Shown: positions 23,601-34,839 of the stretch, in pieces
How the letters are laid out: each line of letters starts with the position of its first letter
Numbering within the stretch: the stretch's first letter is position 1
Assembly (NCBI GenBank): GCA_002197995.1
Contig: NGZR01000007.1
Coordinates: 2,562,399 to 2,626,398, forward strand
DNA length: 64,000 nt
Direction: 5' to 3'
Origin: Gaeumannomyces sp. JS-464
Taxonomy: Eukaryota; Ascomycota; Sordariomycetes; Magnaporthales; Magnaporthaceae
Position numbers and translations under genes: made by a program
The notes under the pieces: generated by a model
Seen by the model: the letters and a program-made list of their open reading frames with translations, nothing else
Database searches by the model: none
What the model was told of the DNA's origin: nothing

Positions 23601-25084
23601 AGCTTACGGAACGGGCTACAAGCCAGTGTGGCCCGCTGTCCTTCTGGGCGGCGAGACTGGGACTCGACGGATACTGCTGGGGATGAGGCTGGGGCTTGAC
23701 GGGTAGTGTACTGTAGATGCGAGCGGCGGTTGCATTAGACAAGAGGACCAATATCTAATTAACTAATCCGCTTCGGGTCCAGACGTCTTCACGCACCGTC
23801 TGGACCTGGAGCTGGGGCCGACGACTTGCCAATGCTGCCAATGTGAACGGAGCCTCCCATGACCGCGAGCGCGTTGCCGCTCGCAGTAGGGTTGCCGCTC
23901 GTGGAGTGGTGGCTGTCGTTTGTCATAGGGCTGTTGTGACTGTTGCTTGTGGTAGTGGTGGTGGTGGTGTTATGGCTGTTCACCACGGCACCTTGGCTGC
24001 TCGCTGGCTCGTCAGACCCCACCTTTTCGGACTCACCGGCCACCTCGTACCGGTCAAGTACCCCTACAGCCACCGAAGCCGCGGTTGCCGCCGCAAAGGG
24101 CTGCCATCTCTTGTTTTTGTGGCTGTCGGCATAGTCACAAATGCCTTTGACGACAATACAGGGTATCTCCTTCCAAGCGCCGGCCCCTTCCATTTCGAAA
24201 GCAATCACGTCATGCTCTTTAGCAGCGTTATCGCGGTGTATCCCGGACTTCATAACCCAGTTGCCACAGGCCATCCTGCCCATGAAGATCTGGGGCACCG
24301 CTGCCACGGGGCGTTCCAGTCGGCGGCTCTGTCTCGGAGCACACTCGCTCGGTTTGCATCCAGCATCAGTGCAGGATAGCCCCGAGGCTTCCTCGCAAAA
24401 GCGCGGCGGGTTTCCGTGGCAATAGTCACAGTCTTGTTCGTAGTGCATGTGGTGATAATCTGCACGGAACGCGATGTCGGTGGTGGCAGGAGGGGGAACG
24501 AAGCTGGTTAAGCGCGCCGTTTCCTTGGCTTTGGCCTGCAGCGCCGCCAAATTGGCTGTCGCCTTCTGCTGCAAGCGCTCGAGCTCCTTATCCCCTTCCA
24601 AAAGCTCGAGCAATCCGCGGATGTCGTTATTGGCTTGCCCGAGAGTGTCCTCAGTGGACCTGACGACAAATCTGTCCGGGTACCGGCGGCCGAGGTCTTG
24701 GTTCAGGACACTCTTGCTGACGACGACGTCGCCCAGAAACGCGTCGCGGCCGCCAATCTGCGGCAAACCACCACAAACGCCGACGAGAAGGGCGAGTTTA
24801 AGATTGGTATAACTGGACTGCAGGCTCCTGGCGCAGGCCGCTGCGGCCCCCATCCCCATGGATGGGAGTCTCAAAAGGACAACAGGGTGGTTACCGATGC
24901 GGCCCGTGGCGTATGCGTTAGTGTCTCCATTTTCCCGCCCATATCGCTTCTCATCATACATCTCGTCGCAAAGCAGCTCCACAGCGTCGAATTCGATTCG
25001 CAGGGCACAGATGATGGCTATGTGGAAGCCGCGCCGGCCTGTGGGCGGCGAGACAGGAGGCGGGTGCATGATGATGGAGGGCAT
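20646..25084 (-). CDS. Fungal NLR-like receptor: nucleoside phosphorylase - NB-ARC - TPR (frame breaks)
   Basis: From ATG 25084 the first exon has a PNP_UDP domain: FHIAIICALRIEFDAVELL, then LALLVGVCGG and FEMEGAGAWKEIPCIVVKGI, the purine-phosphorylase signature. An Asn/Thr/Ser/His-rich linker follows. An intron of about 86 bp (23711-23796, GTGCGT to CTACAG) leads to the NB-ARC domain with P-loop TGLGGQGKSE. A second intron (23360-23440, GTGTGT to GCACAG, branch CTAAC) is followed by FWGVFWVDAASEES and WLLVLDNADD (Walker B). After that come a winged-helix part ending SLHPLVRDWLR and about 11 TPR units of GNPGKAVQLLQKVV type (20646-22286). Such STAND proteins work in allorecognition and defence. 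Frame is lost near 23146 and 22355, where one extra G restores it, and the phase at the linker intron is off by one. It could be two genes or a pseudogene. Confidence 0.78.
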
Positions 25085-26356
25085 GGGTTCCAGAAGGGAC
25101 GCCCATACGAAGGGAAAGACTACAAAGGAAACACAGCGCACAACTGTGACGCAAGGGTGCCGGAAAGACACCAGGGGCGCAAGAGACTCGAGGGCTTGGG
25201 GGGAGGAGGGGTAGTTGAGGGAGACGAAGGGAAGAGCGACGAGAGGATGGAGGACTTGGAGACTATGCATTCCTACCTCGGTAGCTGTCAGTGGGGACTT
25301 TTCACGATCTCGAGGGAGAGACGCGGCATGACAGGCGCTGTACAACCGAGAATCCTTCGACCTCGATATGCCATGGGCCAATAGCTGGACGACTCCGTCC
25401 AGCACATCTGCACAATGATGCATGCCACATAAGCATGCAAGCCATCGGGCGATGGTAGTATCGAGGGATCCAGGGACTGGATGTGGGGGAGAGAATGGTC
25501 AGGCTGGCAGCAGCCTGCTGGTCTTGAGAGCAGCTGAAACGCCTAGGCCGTGACCCCAGAGCCTGGTCAAAAGGCTCGGGGTTGCTTGTCTGGTGTTCTT
25601 GGGGCGGCCAGCCAGCACCGGGCCTCTCCATGGCTGAGCCTTTGGCGACATGGGCACCACAACTGCAGGCGCTTGCCGCTGCAGGCAGCACAGTGGGCTT
25701 GCTTTCGGGAGGTGGGGGCTCCAGACGGGCTCGCTCCCGAGTAGGCTGCTTTGTGTTTGCCGTCAATGTCGGGAGGATTGCTCTTCGCTAGCGCCAGTGC
25801 AAACCTACAGCCATCTCAAGTGACTCCTAACTCCACTGAGTAACGTACTTTCCGAGGACCGCTCGTTGATGATAAATAAGACGGAACCCCAATTGCTTTG
25901 GATCGTTTTCTCTACCTGTATCGTTTCCTCTCCGCACGCAGCTCGACTTCACAACAGCAGATGCGCTGGGCGAGGCGACCGAGTCTTGGTGTTATCGCCA
26001 ATACCAATAATATTAGTACTGTTGCGTGCGTGGAGTCGGTGGATTCAGCCCAGGCAACCAGGTGGACCACCAGGGCTGATTAATGCACATGACTTCGCGT
26101 TCCCAGCGACCCCTCCCTCGGCTGGGGCATTGGCAGAGCGCGTGCGGCGCCAAGCCATCACCAATTCGGCCATCTTCTTTGTTCGCAGCGCGGCGCAGCC
26201 GACCACCCCTTGCGGGCAAGGCCAATGGATCCATTGCTGCCTGCTTCGCTCATCCTGCTCCCTGCCCCTTCTCTTGGATACCTCTAGGTAGATATAACCT
26301 CGCCCAACGCGCCTTTCAGCCGTCGCTACTATGCCAGCGTCGATGCACTCGTCAGC
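25085..26356. other. Divergent intergenic region between receptor and ligase-like genes
   Basis: No domain was recognised in either strand's frames. A TAAATAA motif near 25,872 could be a promoter element for the plus-strand gene. Confidence 0.5.
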
Positions 26357-29215
26357 ATGGGGTTTCCTTTTGTCTATATATGCGACCTTCTCCAGCTCCT
26401 CGAGGACAATGCGCCATCTCGCGCCAAGTCCGACGCCAGCATCGTCAGGCAATGGTTTGTCTGCCACCGAAACGACCTGAACTGCAACGACGTCGACCTG
26501 TGCGCCGTCGCGTCCACCCTGCTCCCCGCCCGTCGTCCCGACCGTGTCTACGGCATCCAAGCCAGGTCCCTCTGCAACATCGTCGCCCGTGCCCTGTGTC
26601 TCGGCCGCTCGCGCATCGAACAGCTGAAGCTATACGAGAGACCTGGCAGCGACCGCGACCCGGCCGAGTCGGTCGAAGCCATCCTGGCCGAGACTCCCAA
26701 TGCCCTGAACCCCCAAAGGCCCGTCTGCGTCGAGGAAATCGACGCCATCCTCCACGCCATCGCTGCCAAGTCCCGCTTCAGCTCGCCCGCCGTTAGGACC
26801 TCGTCAAAGGGCTCACCCAAAGTACGCGATGTCCACGCGCCACTCCAGTCTCTCTACAGGCGCCTGGATCCCATGCCTGCCAAGTGGCTTACTCGCCTGG
26901 TCTTGAAGGATTTCTCCCCCGTCGATCTGGATCCTGCCCTTGTCTTCCGGCTTCTTGACCCCCTTCTCCCCGTCTTGTTGAAGATCCACGACGATCTGCC
27001 CACTGCGATTGACCGCCTCCGACGTGCCAGAGAGGCCAGCCGGGCGGCAACTCCCGCGCCAACCACTGCCGAACTTGCGCGACAGTTCAAGCCCATGCTT
27101 GGAGTCAAGGTCGGCCGCCAGCTCTGGCTCAAGGGCCGCAGCGTCAAGCACTGCCTGCAGATGGGCCATGGGCGCATGAGCGTCGAGAAGAAGATGGATG
27201 GCGAGTATTGCCAGGTCCATGTTGACTTGTCCAAGGGGGCCGACTGCATCCAGATCTTTTCCAAGAGTGGCAAGGACAGCACCCGAGACAGAGTGAACCT
27301 GCACCCTGCTATCTCTTCCTCCTTGGCTCTCGGCAAGGAAAGCTGCCGACTGCGGAAGGGATGCATTCTCGAGGGCGAACTGGTAGTGTACAGCGAAAAG
27401 GATGGCAAGGTTTTACCCTTCGAAAAGATCCGTAAGCACGTCTCGCGCTCGGGCTCGTTCTTCCACAGGTCTGCCCTGGACTCCCAGGCACACCCTTGGG
27501 AGAAGCTGATGATCGTCTACTACGATGTCCTCATGATTGACGACGAGTCGCTTCTCGGTGTGTGCCATTCTGAGCGCTTCCGCCGTCTTAGCGAGCTGGT
27601 TATCGCCACTCCTGGAGTGGCAGAGCTGGTCAAGCGAAAGATCATCGACTTTAGCTGGCGCCTTGGCGCATTCACCCTCAGGCAGGTCTTCGCTCGCTGC
27701 ATCACCGCGCGGGAGGAAGGACTCGTGCTGAAGGCGGACGACCCATACTTCGACTTTGGCGGGATCCGGCGACAATACAGCTGCTCCCCATCAAGCTCAA
27801 AAAGGAGTACATTGGCGGCTTCGGGGATGTCGGGGACTTTGCCGTCGTGGGCGCTCGGTACGATCCGGCGGCAGCCAAGAGCTGCCATGTGCCCGAGCTG
27901 AAGTGGACGCACTTTTATATTGGCTGTCTCAGCAAAAAGAGGGATGCGCTTCGTTGCAACGTGAAGCCCAGTTTCATGGTGACGAACGTGGTTGAGTTGA
28001 ACCGTTCCCAGCTTGAGTACTTCCGGCAGTACGTCAACCCCGAGAGTCTCCAGCCAGACGAGACAACACTACTACGCTTCACTTCGAGCCGGGGATTGAC
28101 GAGGGCAAGCGACCCTCTACCATATTCCCCAGCCCCCCAGTCTTCGATATTCGCTGCTTCTCATTCACACGCGAGGGCAATGTCGCGTATAGCACCCCGG
28201 GTTTCCCCATGGTGACCAAGATCCACTGTGACCGGACGTGGAGGGACGTCGTGGAGTTTGAGGAGCTCCAGCGCCTTGCCCAGGAAGAGAACGAAGCGGC
28301 AGCTCCCGACGACAGTCAGGAGCTGCTTGGCTGGATCACCAAGCTGGAAGCCGCGGACCCGGGAGGCGTCGCAGTGGACGCGATAAGCCAGCAGACTGGC
28401 TGCTCCCGGCAGACCACGTCGCAAGAGAGTCTGTCGTCAGCAGGGTTAGGGCCGTCCCGCCCGCTCCGGCGCCGCCCACCAAGCCGCCGTCGCCCCACCA
28501 CCAAGTGGACACGATGAGCGACGAAACAAGCGCTCGGTCCACAGCCAAGTCTCCAAATGCCGCTCCCGCCGTCGACCTGACGCTGTCGCCTGGCCGAAAC
28601 CCGCGGAAACGTCCCAGCCAGGATGGCCACGGTCCCCACGGTGGCCGTTTCTCCTCCAGGGCCAAAACTCCGTCGACGCTTGCGATCCGAGGACAAGAGC
28701 GGCGGCGCTGCGTCCCCGACGACGATGCAGCCGCCCCCTTCACCATCCGTGTCGCGCCGGGGGCCGCTTGAGGACATCACCGTCGCCTCTTCGGACAGGA
28801 CCAATTCGCAGTCTGCCGGACGAAATCCGGGCGGCAAGGGGTCACTGACCCAGCAGGCAGAGCCGAGTCAACAACCACCGCCGCCTGAATCGTCTTCTGA
28901 GGCGCTTGCATATCAGACTGCGGGCAGGGTACCCACCGTGACGTCTGCCGGCGACCATTCTGCCGCTGAGCATGCGCCTAACAACGGAACAACACGATCC
29001 CTACCTTTGAACAACGAGGGTCTTCCACCAGAAGTTGGTGTCGGGGTTTGCAAACACCACGGCAAAGATTGCACACTTAGCGAATACGTCTTCCTTTTGG
29101 CACCCTGCATTGCGAGAACCCCTGGGTGACAGAGGATCTGCTACAGGGCCACGGGGTCTGCTCGTTCGAAACAGACATCAACAAATGGAACCAGCGATAT
29201 TTGTCAAGGCCAGGT

Positions 29216-29247
<32 letters not shown>

Positions 29248-29605
29248 GTGCGATGATGGCCCCAACGCAAGGCGCTCGTCGGCCGCAGCATCATTGGAGG
29301 AGAGAACCAAACGCCGCAGGACAAACTGGCCCCGGCTGATGGTGCTCGTCGAGCCGGGCCGCAAGGAGGCGACGGCGTCGTTCCTGGCCCAGCTCAAGGC
29401 TTTGAGGCAAGAGCATGAGGCCGCCGGTGCGAACGGCGGGCGGCGCGAGTACGCAGGGGTGTTTGACTGGCGGATCCTGGAGGACATCGCCGAGCAGGAG
29501 GCCAGGACGGCGAGCGCGGAGCGGATAGGGCAGAGGGTGGGACCCAAGGTGGACAGGAACAACTACCACCATCTTTGGCGAAGGCGACATTGTGGTCGTG
29601 TTTAG
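26357..29605 (+). CDS. ATP-dependent DNA ligase-like protein (frame breaks)
   Basis: ATG 26357 opens a 514-codon frame. Its N-terminal part (MGFPFVYICDLLQLLEDN, then VASTLLPARRPDRVYGIQA) fits a DNA_ligase_A_N-type alpha-helical domain. The adenylation domain has motif I EKKMDGEYCQVH (Lys at about residue 279), GCILEGELVVYSEKDG (motif III) and AREEGLVLKADDPYFDF (motif IV). The frame fails at about 27,760; one added G restores IQLLPIKLKKEYIGGFGDVG, which holds motif V, and the OB-fold region. Another base is missing near 28,080. Beyond the OB fold comes a long Pro/Ser/Thr-rich tail with a poly-Ala run and a CTLSEYVFLLAPCIARTP segment, with further frame changes near 28,400, 28,640 and 29,125. 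The 3' limit is approximate. It resembles uncharacterised fungal ligase-domain proteins rather than Lig1 or Lig4. With all motifs present the core could be active if the breaks are errors. Confidence 0.75.
29215..29246 (+). repeat. GCA/CAG trinucleotide repeat (poly-Ala)
   Basis: About ten GCA units in a row inside the C-terminal tail of the ligase-like gene encode alanines. This is a likely length-variable microsatellite. Confidence 0.85.
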
Positions 29606-31398
29606 GGCGTTTTGGGTGTTTTTCTCTTTTTCGGTAGAAAGGTTGCATTTGATACCCGGCTGGCATTTGTTTCTGAATGTTTTTTCTTCATGCATTATTG
29701 CTACTATTTTGGGTACTTGGTTCATGACATTGGGTCTGCTGTATCCTTTCGATTTTGGGAAAGCATCCAGTGCATCGGACGGGGATCCACGTGCGCTGGT
29801 GGCGACACGATTCCGACAAGGCATCCCTGGCGTCATGGCGACACAGCTCTCCCTGATTAAGGAGAATCAGACGGTGCTGAAAACTGGCTCCAGCATGACG
29901 TTTGATTCGCAGGGCGCTTCGGCGTCTGATAGATGCGGGCAATTTCGGAGCAGCTTGGCGATAAACAAAAGCGTTGGGAGCTGGCCGGTAGCCGATTCCG
30001 TTGATCACACTGAGTCGGCTTCTGGAAAGATGCCGGAGAACCCGAGACGGACACAGGTTAAGCATAGTAACATTTACCGCGCGCGCCTGCTGATACCCAG
30101 TGCCCCGATACGGTCTCGATTTCGGGCCGGGTCTGTGACAGCAGCAGCCTAGGTCGGCGTCGTTGTCTGCTTGGTGTTTGCACCGGTGTGGTGAGAGCAG
30201 ACGCCGTGGCCGCTGGCCCGCGGGAGTCCGGATTTGCCTTGGCGGGGTGCAGCTGCGACAAGGGTGTTGGCAGGGGGGCCAGGGACCGCCAAAGTCTGGC
30301 CCTCATGTCCGCCGAATCCAGGGCTTGCCGCACCGCCGAGCGATCATTCGCCAGAAGATGGCTGAGCCCAGGATGGGAAACCCAGACAAGAGGACCTAGC
30401 ATGTCGCTGTTTTGCATCTGGAATGGGAAATGGGCAGATCAGCTAGCTGGTCGGTCGATTGGGGATCCTGCAGCTCTCAGCGGAAGGGATTCCAGGGGCT
30501 GCAGGATTGATTGATGTCAAGATTGAATTGACTGCGGCTTTCTGTCGGGTTGGTCCGCGAACCCTCCACTCAGCTCGGTGGGCCAAGGATCCACACCCAG
30601 CGGCCTGCGACATCCTGAGACCTCGAATGAGCCCACCATGAAACGCAGCCAGAATTCTGGACGCTCGAGCCAGCCCGAGGGTTCCACCAAGAAGCGCCTG
30701 ACTTTTTTTTTTGTCGTTTGTTGTTCTCTCTCGACGAGCCGACACGGACGAGTGTGGCCATGCAGATGTAGGTGGTTTAGCGCAACCCAATCCTGGGCGA
30801 ACAAAAAGCCGCCCACACGGATCGAGGGCTCCACGACTCGACACTGGGGGTCGATTGGCCCAGCGTGCGATTGGAGAGCCGTCGTCGACTGCCCCAGTGG
30901 ATGGAAGCATTACCCACATAAGGAAGAAAGCTCCCCCTGCCATGCAAGGGTCCCGTCGCCGTGGGACGATGGATAAGACGATGGGACCCAGCCTAGCCCA
31001 GCCCAGGAGCGAAAGAGAAGGAAAAATAAGGGCCAAGGGCCAAGCCGAAAAGGGGGCCCCAGGTGTGATATAACCATTTCTACCACCACTCGTCGCGCAT
31101 TCCTTTCTTCTCTGTTTCCCGGTTTGATCCTTCCCCTCCGCCAAAAAAGCTTTGCTGGTCAACCTGGCGCCTGGCCGTCGTCCCTTGACGCTGTACAATC
31201 TTATCCGAGCTGCCGGGCAGACTTGCTTTCCATTATTTGTGTTAATATTTCCCTCCATATGCTTTTCTCGCTGGCCGACCAACTGAACGACCGAACAACA
31301 ACAAAAACAGCAACGCCCTGTGCAGGACGACCGTCTTCTCGTGTCCTCATCCTCCGCCCCTCTTTTTAATATCGACGACCAGCCCAGCATATCTAATC
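29606..31398. other. Intergenic region, no gene recognised
   Basis: Open frames on both strands (for example 29592-30152 plus, 30443-31390 minus) lack recognisable domains and overlap one another. The right end (31,070-31,390) is pyrimidine-rich and has GATATAACC at about 31,065, fitting a promoter and 5' leader for the small membrane-protein gene. Confidence 0.6.
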
Positions 31399-31695
31399 AT
31401 GGCCCCCATACCTTCCCTCGACACCCACTCCTGGCGGCCAGGAGCAACGAGCTCTTGATGCGCGGGCTGGCCGAGGCCGGCACCCACGCCCACATGCTCA
31501 TGAAGCGCGAGATCAGCCACTTTACTGTCGAGACGATAGCAGTTAGTACGTGACGTCAGACAAAACATCTGAACATTTTGGTCCTATCCCCTCGTTGCTA
31601 ACACGAGCTACCTCGCACTACTAGTCATTACAATATTCGTCTTGATGGGTCTCCTGTACTACTGGGGCATCAAGAAGGACGGCTCGTGGAAATAA
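31399..31695 (+). CDS. Small single-pass membrane protein
   Basis: Two exons: 31399-31545 and 31625-31695, with an intron 31546-31624 (79 bp, GTACGT to ACTAG, GCTAAC branch). The C-terminus reads VIITIFVLMGLLYYWG followed by IKKDGSWK: one membrane helix and a short charged tail. The upstream part is MRGLAEAGTHAHMLMKREIS, with an ATG at 31458 that is in phase with exon 2. The better-placed ATG at 31399 (MAPIPSLDTHS) joins that frame only if one C is added near 31,430, giving about 73 residues instead of 53. No family name comes to mind. The helix at the extreme C-terminus suggests a tail-anchored or type II/III topology. The splice pair and the clean TAA after the charged tail are the main support. 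Confidence 0.6.
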
Positions 31696-32574
31696 GCTGC
31701 GCGTCGCGACCACAGGAGCCTCTTTTCCTCCACCCCGAACCGTTTGGCCGGCCCCCCCCCCCCCCCCCCCCCCGGATGGCAACATTGTGGCTTCTGTATC
31801 CTCAACCCGCGGTGCAAGCCGCCGTGTCCGCCGGCCAGCGACGACTTTTCTTTTCTTTTTCTCGGGCCAGCATCACATCGCATGTCTCGGTTCGGTCGCA
31901 CCCAACGGCAGCATATAAACCCGAGACGACTCTGATCGTCTGACGGCCGCGGCTTCTTTTTCTTTTCCTTTCTTGCTGGCGCAACTCGCGGTTGCCGCCA
32001 TCCCGGCTCCTCTGCTTGCCCCTTGGTGTGGGTATTCGTTAGAAGGCGAGGATCGCTGCCCAAAGTGCTGGCACGGTCCATAGATATAAGAGGAGGCATC
32101 ATTATACCCGGAGGAGCGTGTTTGAGCTCCCTTTTTCTTTAGTTCTTGCATCTTTCTCGGTTTAATCATAGCGCAGCGATGGGCGGCATATTACAATCTT
32201 GGAATCGTATATTTGGAACTTCCCAGACGAACTTCACTCCACATCACCGTGACGATACATGTGAGCATTTGGGCCCTGTTAGGATTCCGCTTGCCGAGGG
32301 CTTTTGGAGACGATCTGTCAATGTCTGCAGCCAGCTCTGACACCTGCTGGAGGAAGCATGGCTGGAAAAACCGCGGGCTGATCCCAAGCGCGACCGCGTC
32401 GGCGATGCCCTGAGCCGGGCCAGAACGACTGCAGGGTCCGGCAAAAGGAATGGAGATATTCGGGCTGATGTTCACCTTTTTCCTCCTTGGGTATGTACAG
32501 GCTCGAACAACAGATCGGCCGCAAGCACAAGGCTCTTGGCGCTGACAGCGCGTCAGCTTGCGCAAATAACAGAG
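31696..32574. other. Intergenic region with a 22-nt C run
   Basis: A run of 22 C occupies 31752-31773. An ATG at 32179 starts MGGILQSWNRIFGTSQ but the frame soon ends, and no homology was recognised. Otherwise nothing was identified; the right end is the 3' flank of the Zn2Cys6 gene. Confidence 0.55.
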
Positions 32575-34195
32575 CTATACCACCCCAAAGGTAATGCCAT
32601 GCTTCCTCATCGTCAAACGCAGCCCATACGGCCCAAAGGCCCGGGGGTCCGGGTCGTCCCACAGCAGCCGCAGCACGTCGGCCAGCACGGCGAGATGCCT
32701 CATGCCGAACCGGCCGTCGCGCAGCCCCCGAGCTAGCGCCTCCTGCTGCCCACGGTCGACCATGCACGACCCCGCTATCATGGTCGGCCACATCAGCGAC
32801 GCCGTGTACTGCGCCGGCGCCAGCTGCAGGCGCAGCGCGCACCTGTAGAACTCGGCCGCGCGCCTCCGTATCGCGTCCATGGCGGCCGCGTCCGACGCCA
32901 CGCGGGACCCGCCCGCGGCCGCCGCGAGGTAGATCAGCAGGCCCTGCCGGAAGGCCTCGGCCGCCGTGGCTCTGTCGGCCCATTCGGATGCTGTTTCGGC
33001 CGCGCGGGGCTGGGGCATCGTCCACGAGGTTATCTGCGCGAGCACGTCGTCATGCATGGCCTGGAGGGCGCTGCTTGGTGGCGTGGGAGGGTCGGTCTCC
33101 TCGGCCAACCGGCGGGATGCCAGCTGGGAGACTTGGGGCACCAGCTGGAAGAGCTCGTGGCCGCCGGCAAACAAGGCGCCAAAGGTTGGGAACACTGTCA
33201 TGTCTTCCAAAGGCACGATGAACGGGTCTGGTGACATGTTGTGGTCCGAAAGGTGGCCTTGTGATGTCAGCATGTTGTTGACGGAGAGGTAGGTGTACAG
33301 CTCGACGCTGAAGCCCAAGGAGTCCAGCTTGTTGCTGCAGGACCAGGGGTTCTTGTCGCCGGGGTTGGGTCCCATCAACGACATGATGAGCGAGCGGCTG
33401 GCTCGAAGGTGGCTGAACATAGCGCCTTGGACATCGCCAGAGATGGCCTGCAGGCAAAACAAGCCGTACTTTAGTCAAGGCAACCTAGGTAGTAAGCGTC
33501 CGAACTTGGGAGAAGCATATTACCTCATAGTGGGAAGCCACCATCAAAATAGGGAGCAGCCTCCCAGCCTGCTCGGCCCATTCTCCCTCTCGCAGGCCGG
33601 CAAACTCCATCCGCAGCCCGCCGATCAGCCGTGCGTAGTGCAGCTCGGTGGCGGCGGCGACGCCGAGGCTGCCGGGCTCCTTGCAAGCCAGGTGGGCGCC
33701 GCTGAAGGCCAGGACGGCGTGCATGAGCAGATCGTCGACACAGGCGAGCGGCAGCAGGATGGTGACGAAGGGGTTGTCCCTCAGCGGCAGCATGGCAAAG
33801 TGCGCCGCCGTCTCGCGAATGTAATGCCCGAGGAGGTGCGACGACTGCGGCGTGAGGCTGCATGCGCGCTCGGGCCCGCGGTGGGCGGAGAGGCCGGGAG
33901 TTGGCGTCGAGATGTGGAATGTGACCTTCGGTGGCGGAGCACCAGCTGCTGCTGCTGCTATTGTTGCTTGTGCGTGGAGTAATTCGACATGGCTACTTTC
34001 GGGTTGCTTGCCCCTGCTGCAGGCTGGGGAAGACGGCGCGTCAGGCGGCCAGTCGCAAAAGAGCTGGTTGCGGCGGCAGCCTGCACAGCGCGGCTTGACC
34101 TGGTCGCATTTCTTCTTTCGGGACCGGCAGGTGAGACAGCCTAGCCGCGACCGGGAGTGACGTGGACGAGGATGGGGAGTTGAGGATGATATCAT
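32575..34195 (-). CDS. Zn2Cys6 transcription factor with fungal regulatory domain
   Basis: Exon 1 (34195-33524) and exon 2 (33447-32575) flank a 76-bp intron (33448-33523, GTAATA to CTGCAG) and give 514 residues with no frame damage. The zinc cluster lies near the N-terminus: CLTCRSRKKKCDQ (Cys20, 23, 30) and then CAGCRRNQLFC (37, 40, 47), preceded by a basic Arg/His/Ser stretch. The long helical remainder (SLTPQSSHLLGHYIRETAAH, then LPLACVDDLLMHAVLAFSGA) fits the Fungal_trans_2 type found in pathway-specific regulators. It localises to the nucleus and would bind CGG/CCG half-sites. It is transcribed divergently from the flavin amine oxidase gene 645 bp away, with two CCGCGG palindromes between them, which suggests but does not prove that it controls that gene. 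The frame extends further upstream without an ATG. Confidence 0.88.
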
Positions 34196-34492
34196 CGTGC
34201 TTTCAGGGGGCGTTAGTGAGCCAGGCGCAGTGTGCCTCCGGGCGCTCCTAGGAGAAGATTTTGCTGGAACGGAGCGGGAGTAAATGGGGAGATTCGAGGT
34301 GATCCCTACGCCACTAGCCGGTGCAGATTCGGGGGCCACCGAGCCGCCGGTTGGGCTTACAGGTGCGTGGTGGCCCCGATTGCCAAGGCCGCTATCGCGC
34401 TTGGGATGCTGCAGGGCGCGGTTGGCGCTGCAATCCTTCCAGGCTTCGTCTAGTAAGAGTCGAGAGATTTTGGACAAGCGACGTGTGCATCT

Positions 34493-34502
34493 GACCGCGG
34501 TC
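34493..34502. promoter_or_regulatory. Palindrome GACCGCGGTC, candidate Zn2Cys6 site
   Basis: A perfect 10-bp palindrome with abutting CCG and CGG triplets, an everted-repeat form bound by some binuclear-cluster factors. Assignment to the neighbouring factor is inference. Confidence 0.35.
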
Positions 34503-34554
34503 TTGGCTCCAGATCTTCGGAGCTATACACTGCTTTTTCGGTGCTGTGCACCTA

Positions 34555-34562
34555 GCCGCGGC
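34555..34562. promoter_or_regulatory. Palindrome GCCGCGGC, candidate Zn2Cys6 site
   Basis: Second CCGCGG core, 62 bp from the first, in the same divergent promoter. Confidence 0.33.
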
Positions 34563-34686
34563 CTGCAGTGCAGCCAGAGCCAGTCTTTGCAACGGCCCCT
34601 CTCGAGAGATGAAGGGTTCGGAATAGTGACAAGACTGCGTTCCGTGTGATGGGCCTCAGAAGTTCAAGATGGGTGTGAGAGAAGGA

Positions 34687-34692
34687 TATAAA
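34687..34692 (+). promoter_or_regulatory. TATA box of the amine oxidase gene
   Basis: TATAAA about 150 bases upstream of the ATG at 34840. Confidence 0.5.
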
Positions 34693-34839
34693 GTCGCTAC
34701 TGCCATGTCCTGGGCAGAGGAAGGAAAGAGGAGAGACAGCGTACAAGGCAAAGTGTTTTTACTTCATCATCACACGTAGCTTGTCCCAAATTGCCACCGC
34801 AGCTTTCCCAACAACAGAGCCAAGACTTTAGCAGGCACA

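Larger units (their letters stand above)
34196..34839. promoter_or_regulatory. Shared divergent promoter: Zn2Cys6 factor / amine oxidase
   Basis: This 644-bp segment separates two divergent start codons. It contains the palindromes at 34493-34502 and 34555-34562 and a TATAAA for the plus-strand gene. Confidence 0.6.

Noticed and set aside
23711..23796. Separate genes for the PNP domain and the NB-ARC-TPR part
   Set aside because: Donor, CTAAT-type branch and acceptor are present between them, and the NB-ARC part lacks an ATG start. The phase mismatch of one base fits the missing-base pattern elsewhere. Kept as a single gene, but not excluded.
30443..31390. A 315-codon minus-strand frame in the intergenic region
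   Set aside because: No recognisable domain, repetitive Arg/Ser/Pro composition, and it overlaps the likely promoter and leader of the small membrane-protein gene.
32179..32340. MGGILQSWNRIFGTSQ start, reminiscent of small GTPase N-termini
   Set aside because: No P-loop or other GTPase motif follows in any frame, and the resemblance is limited to a few residues.
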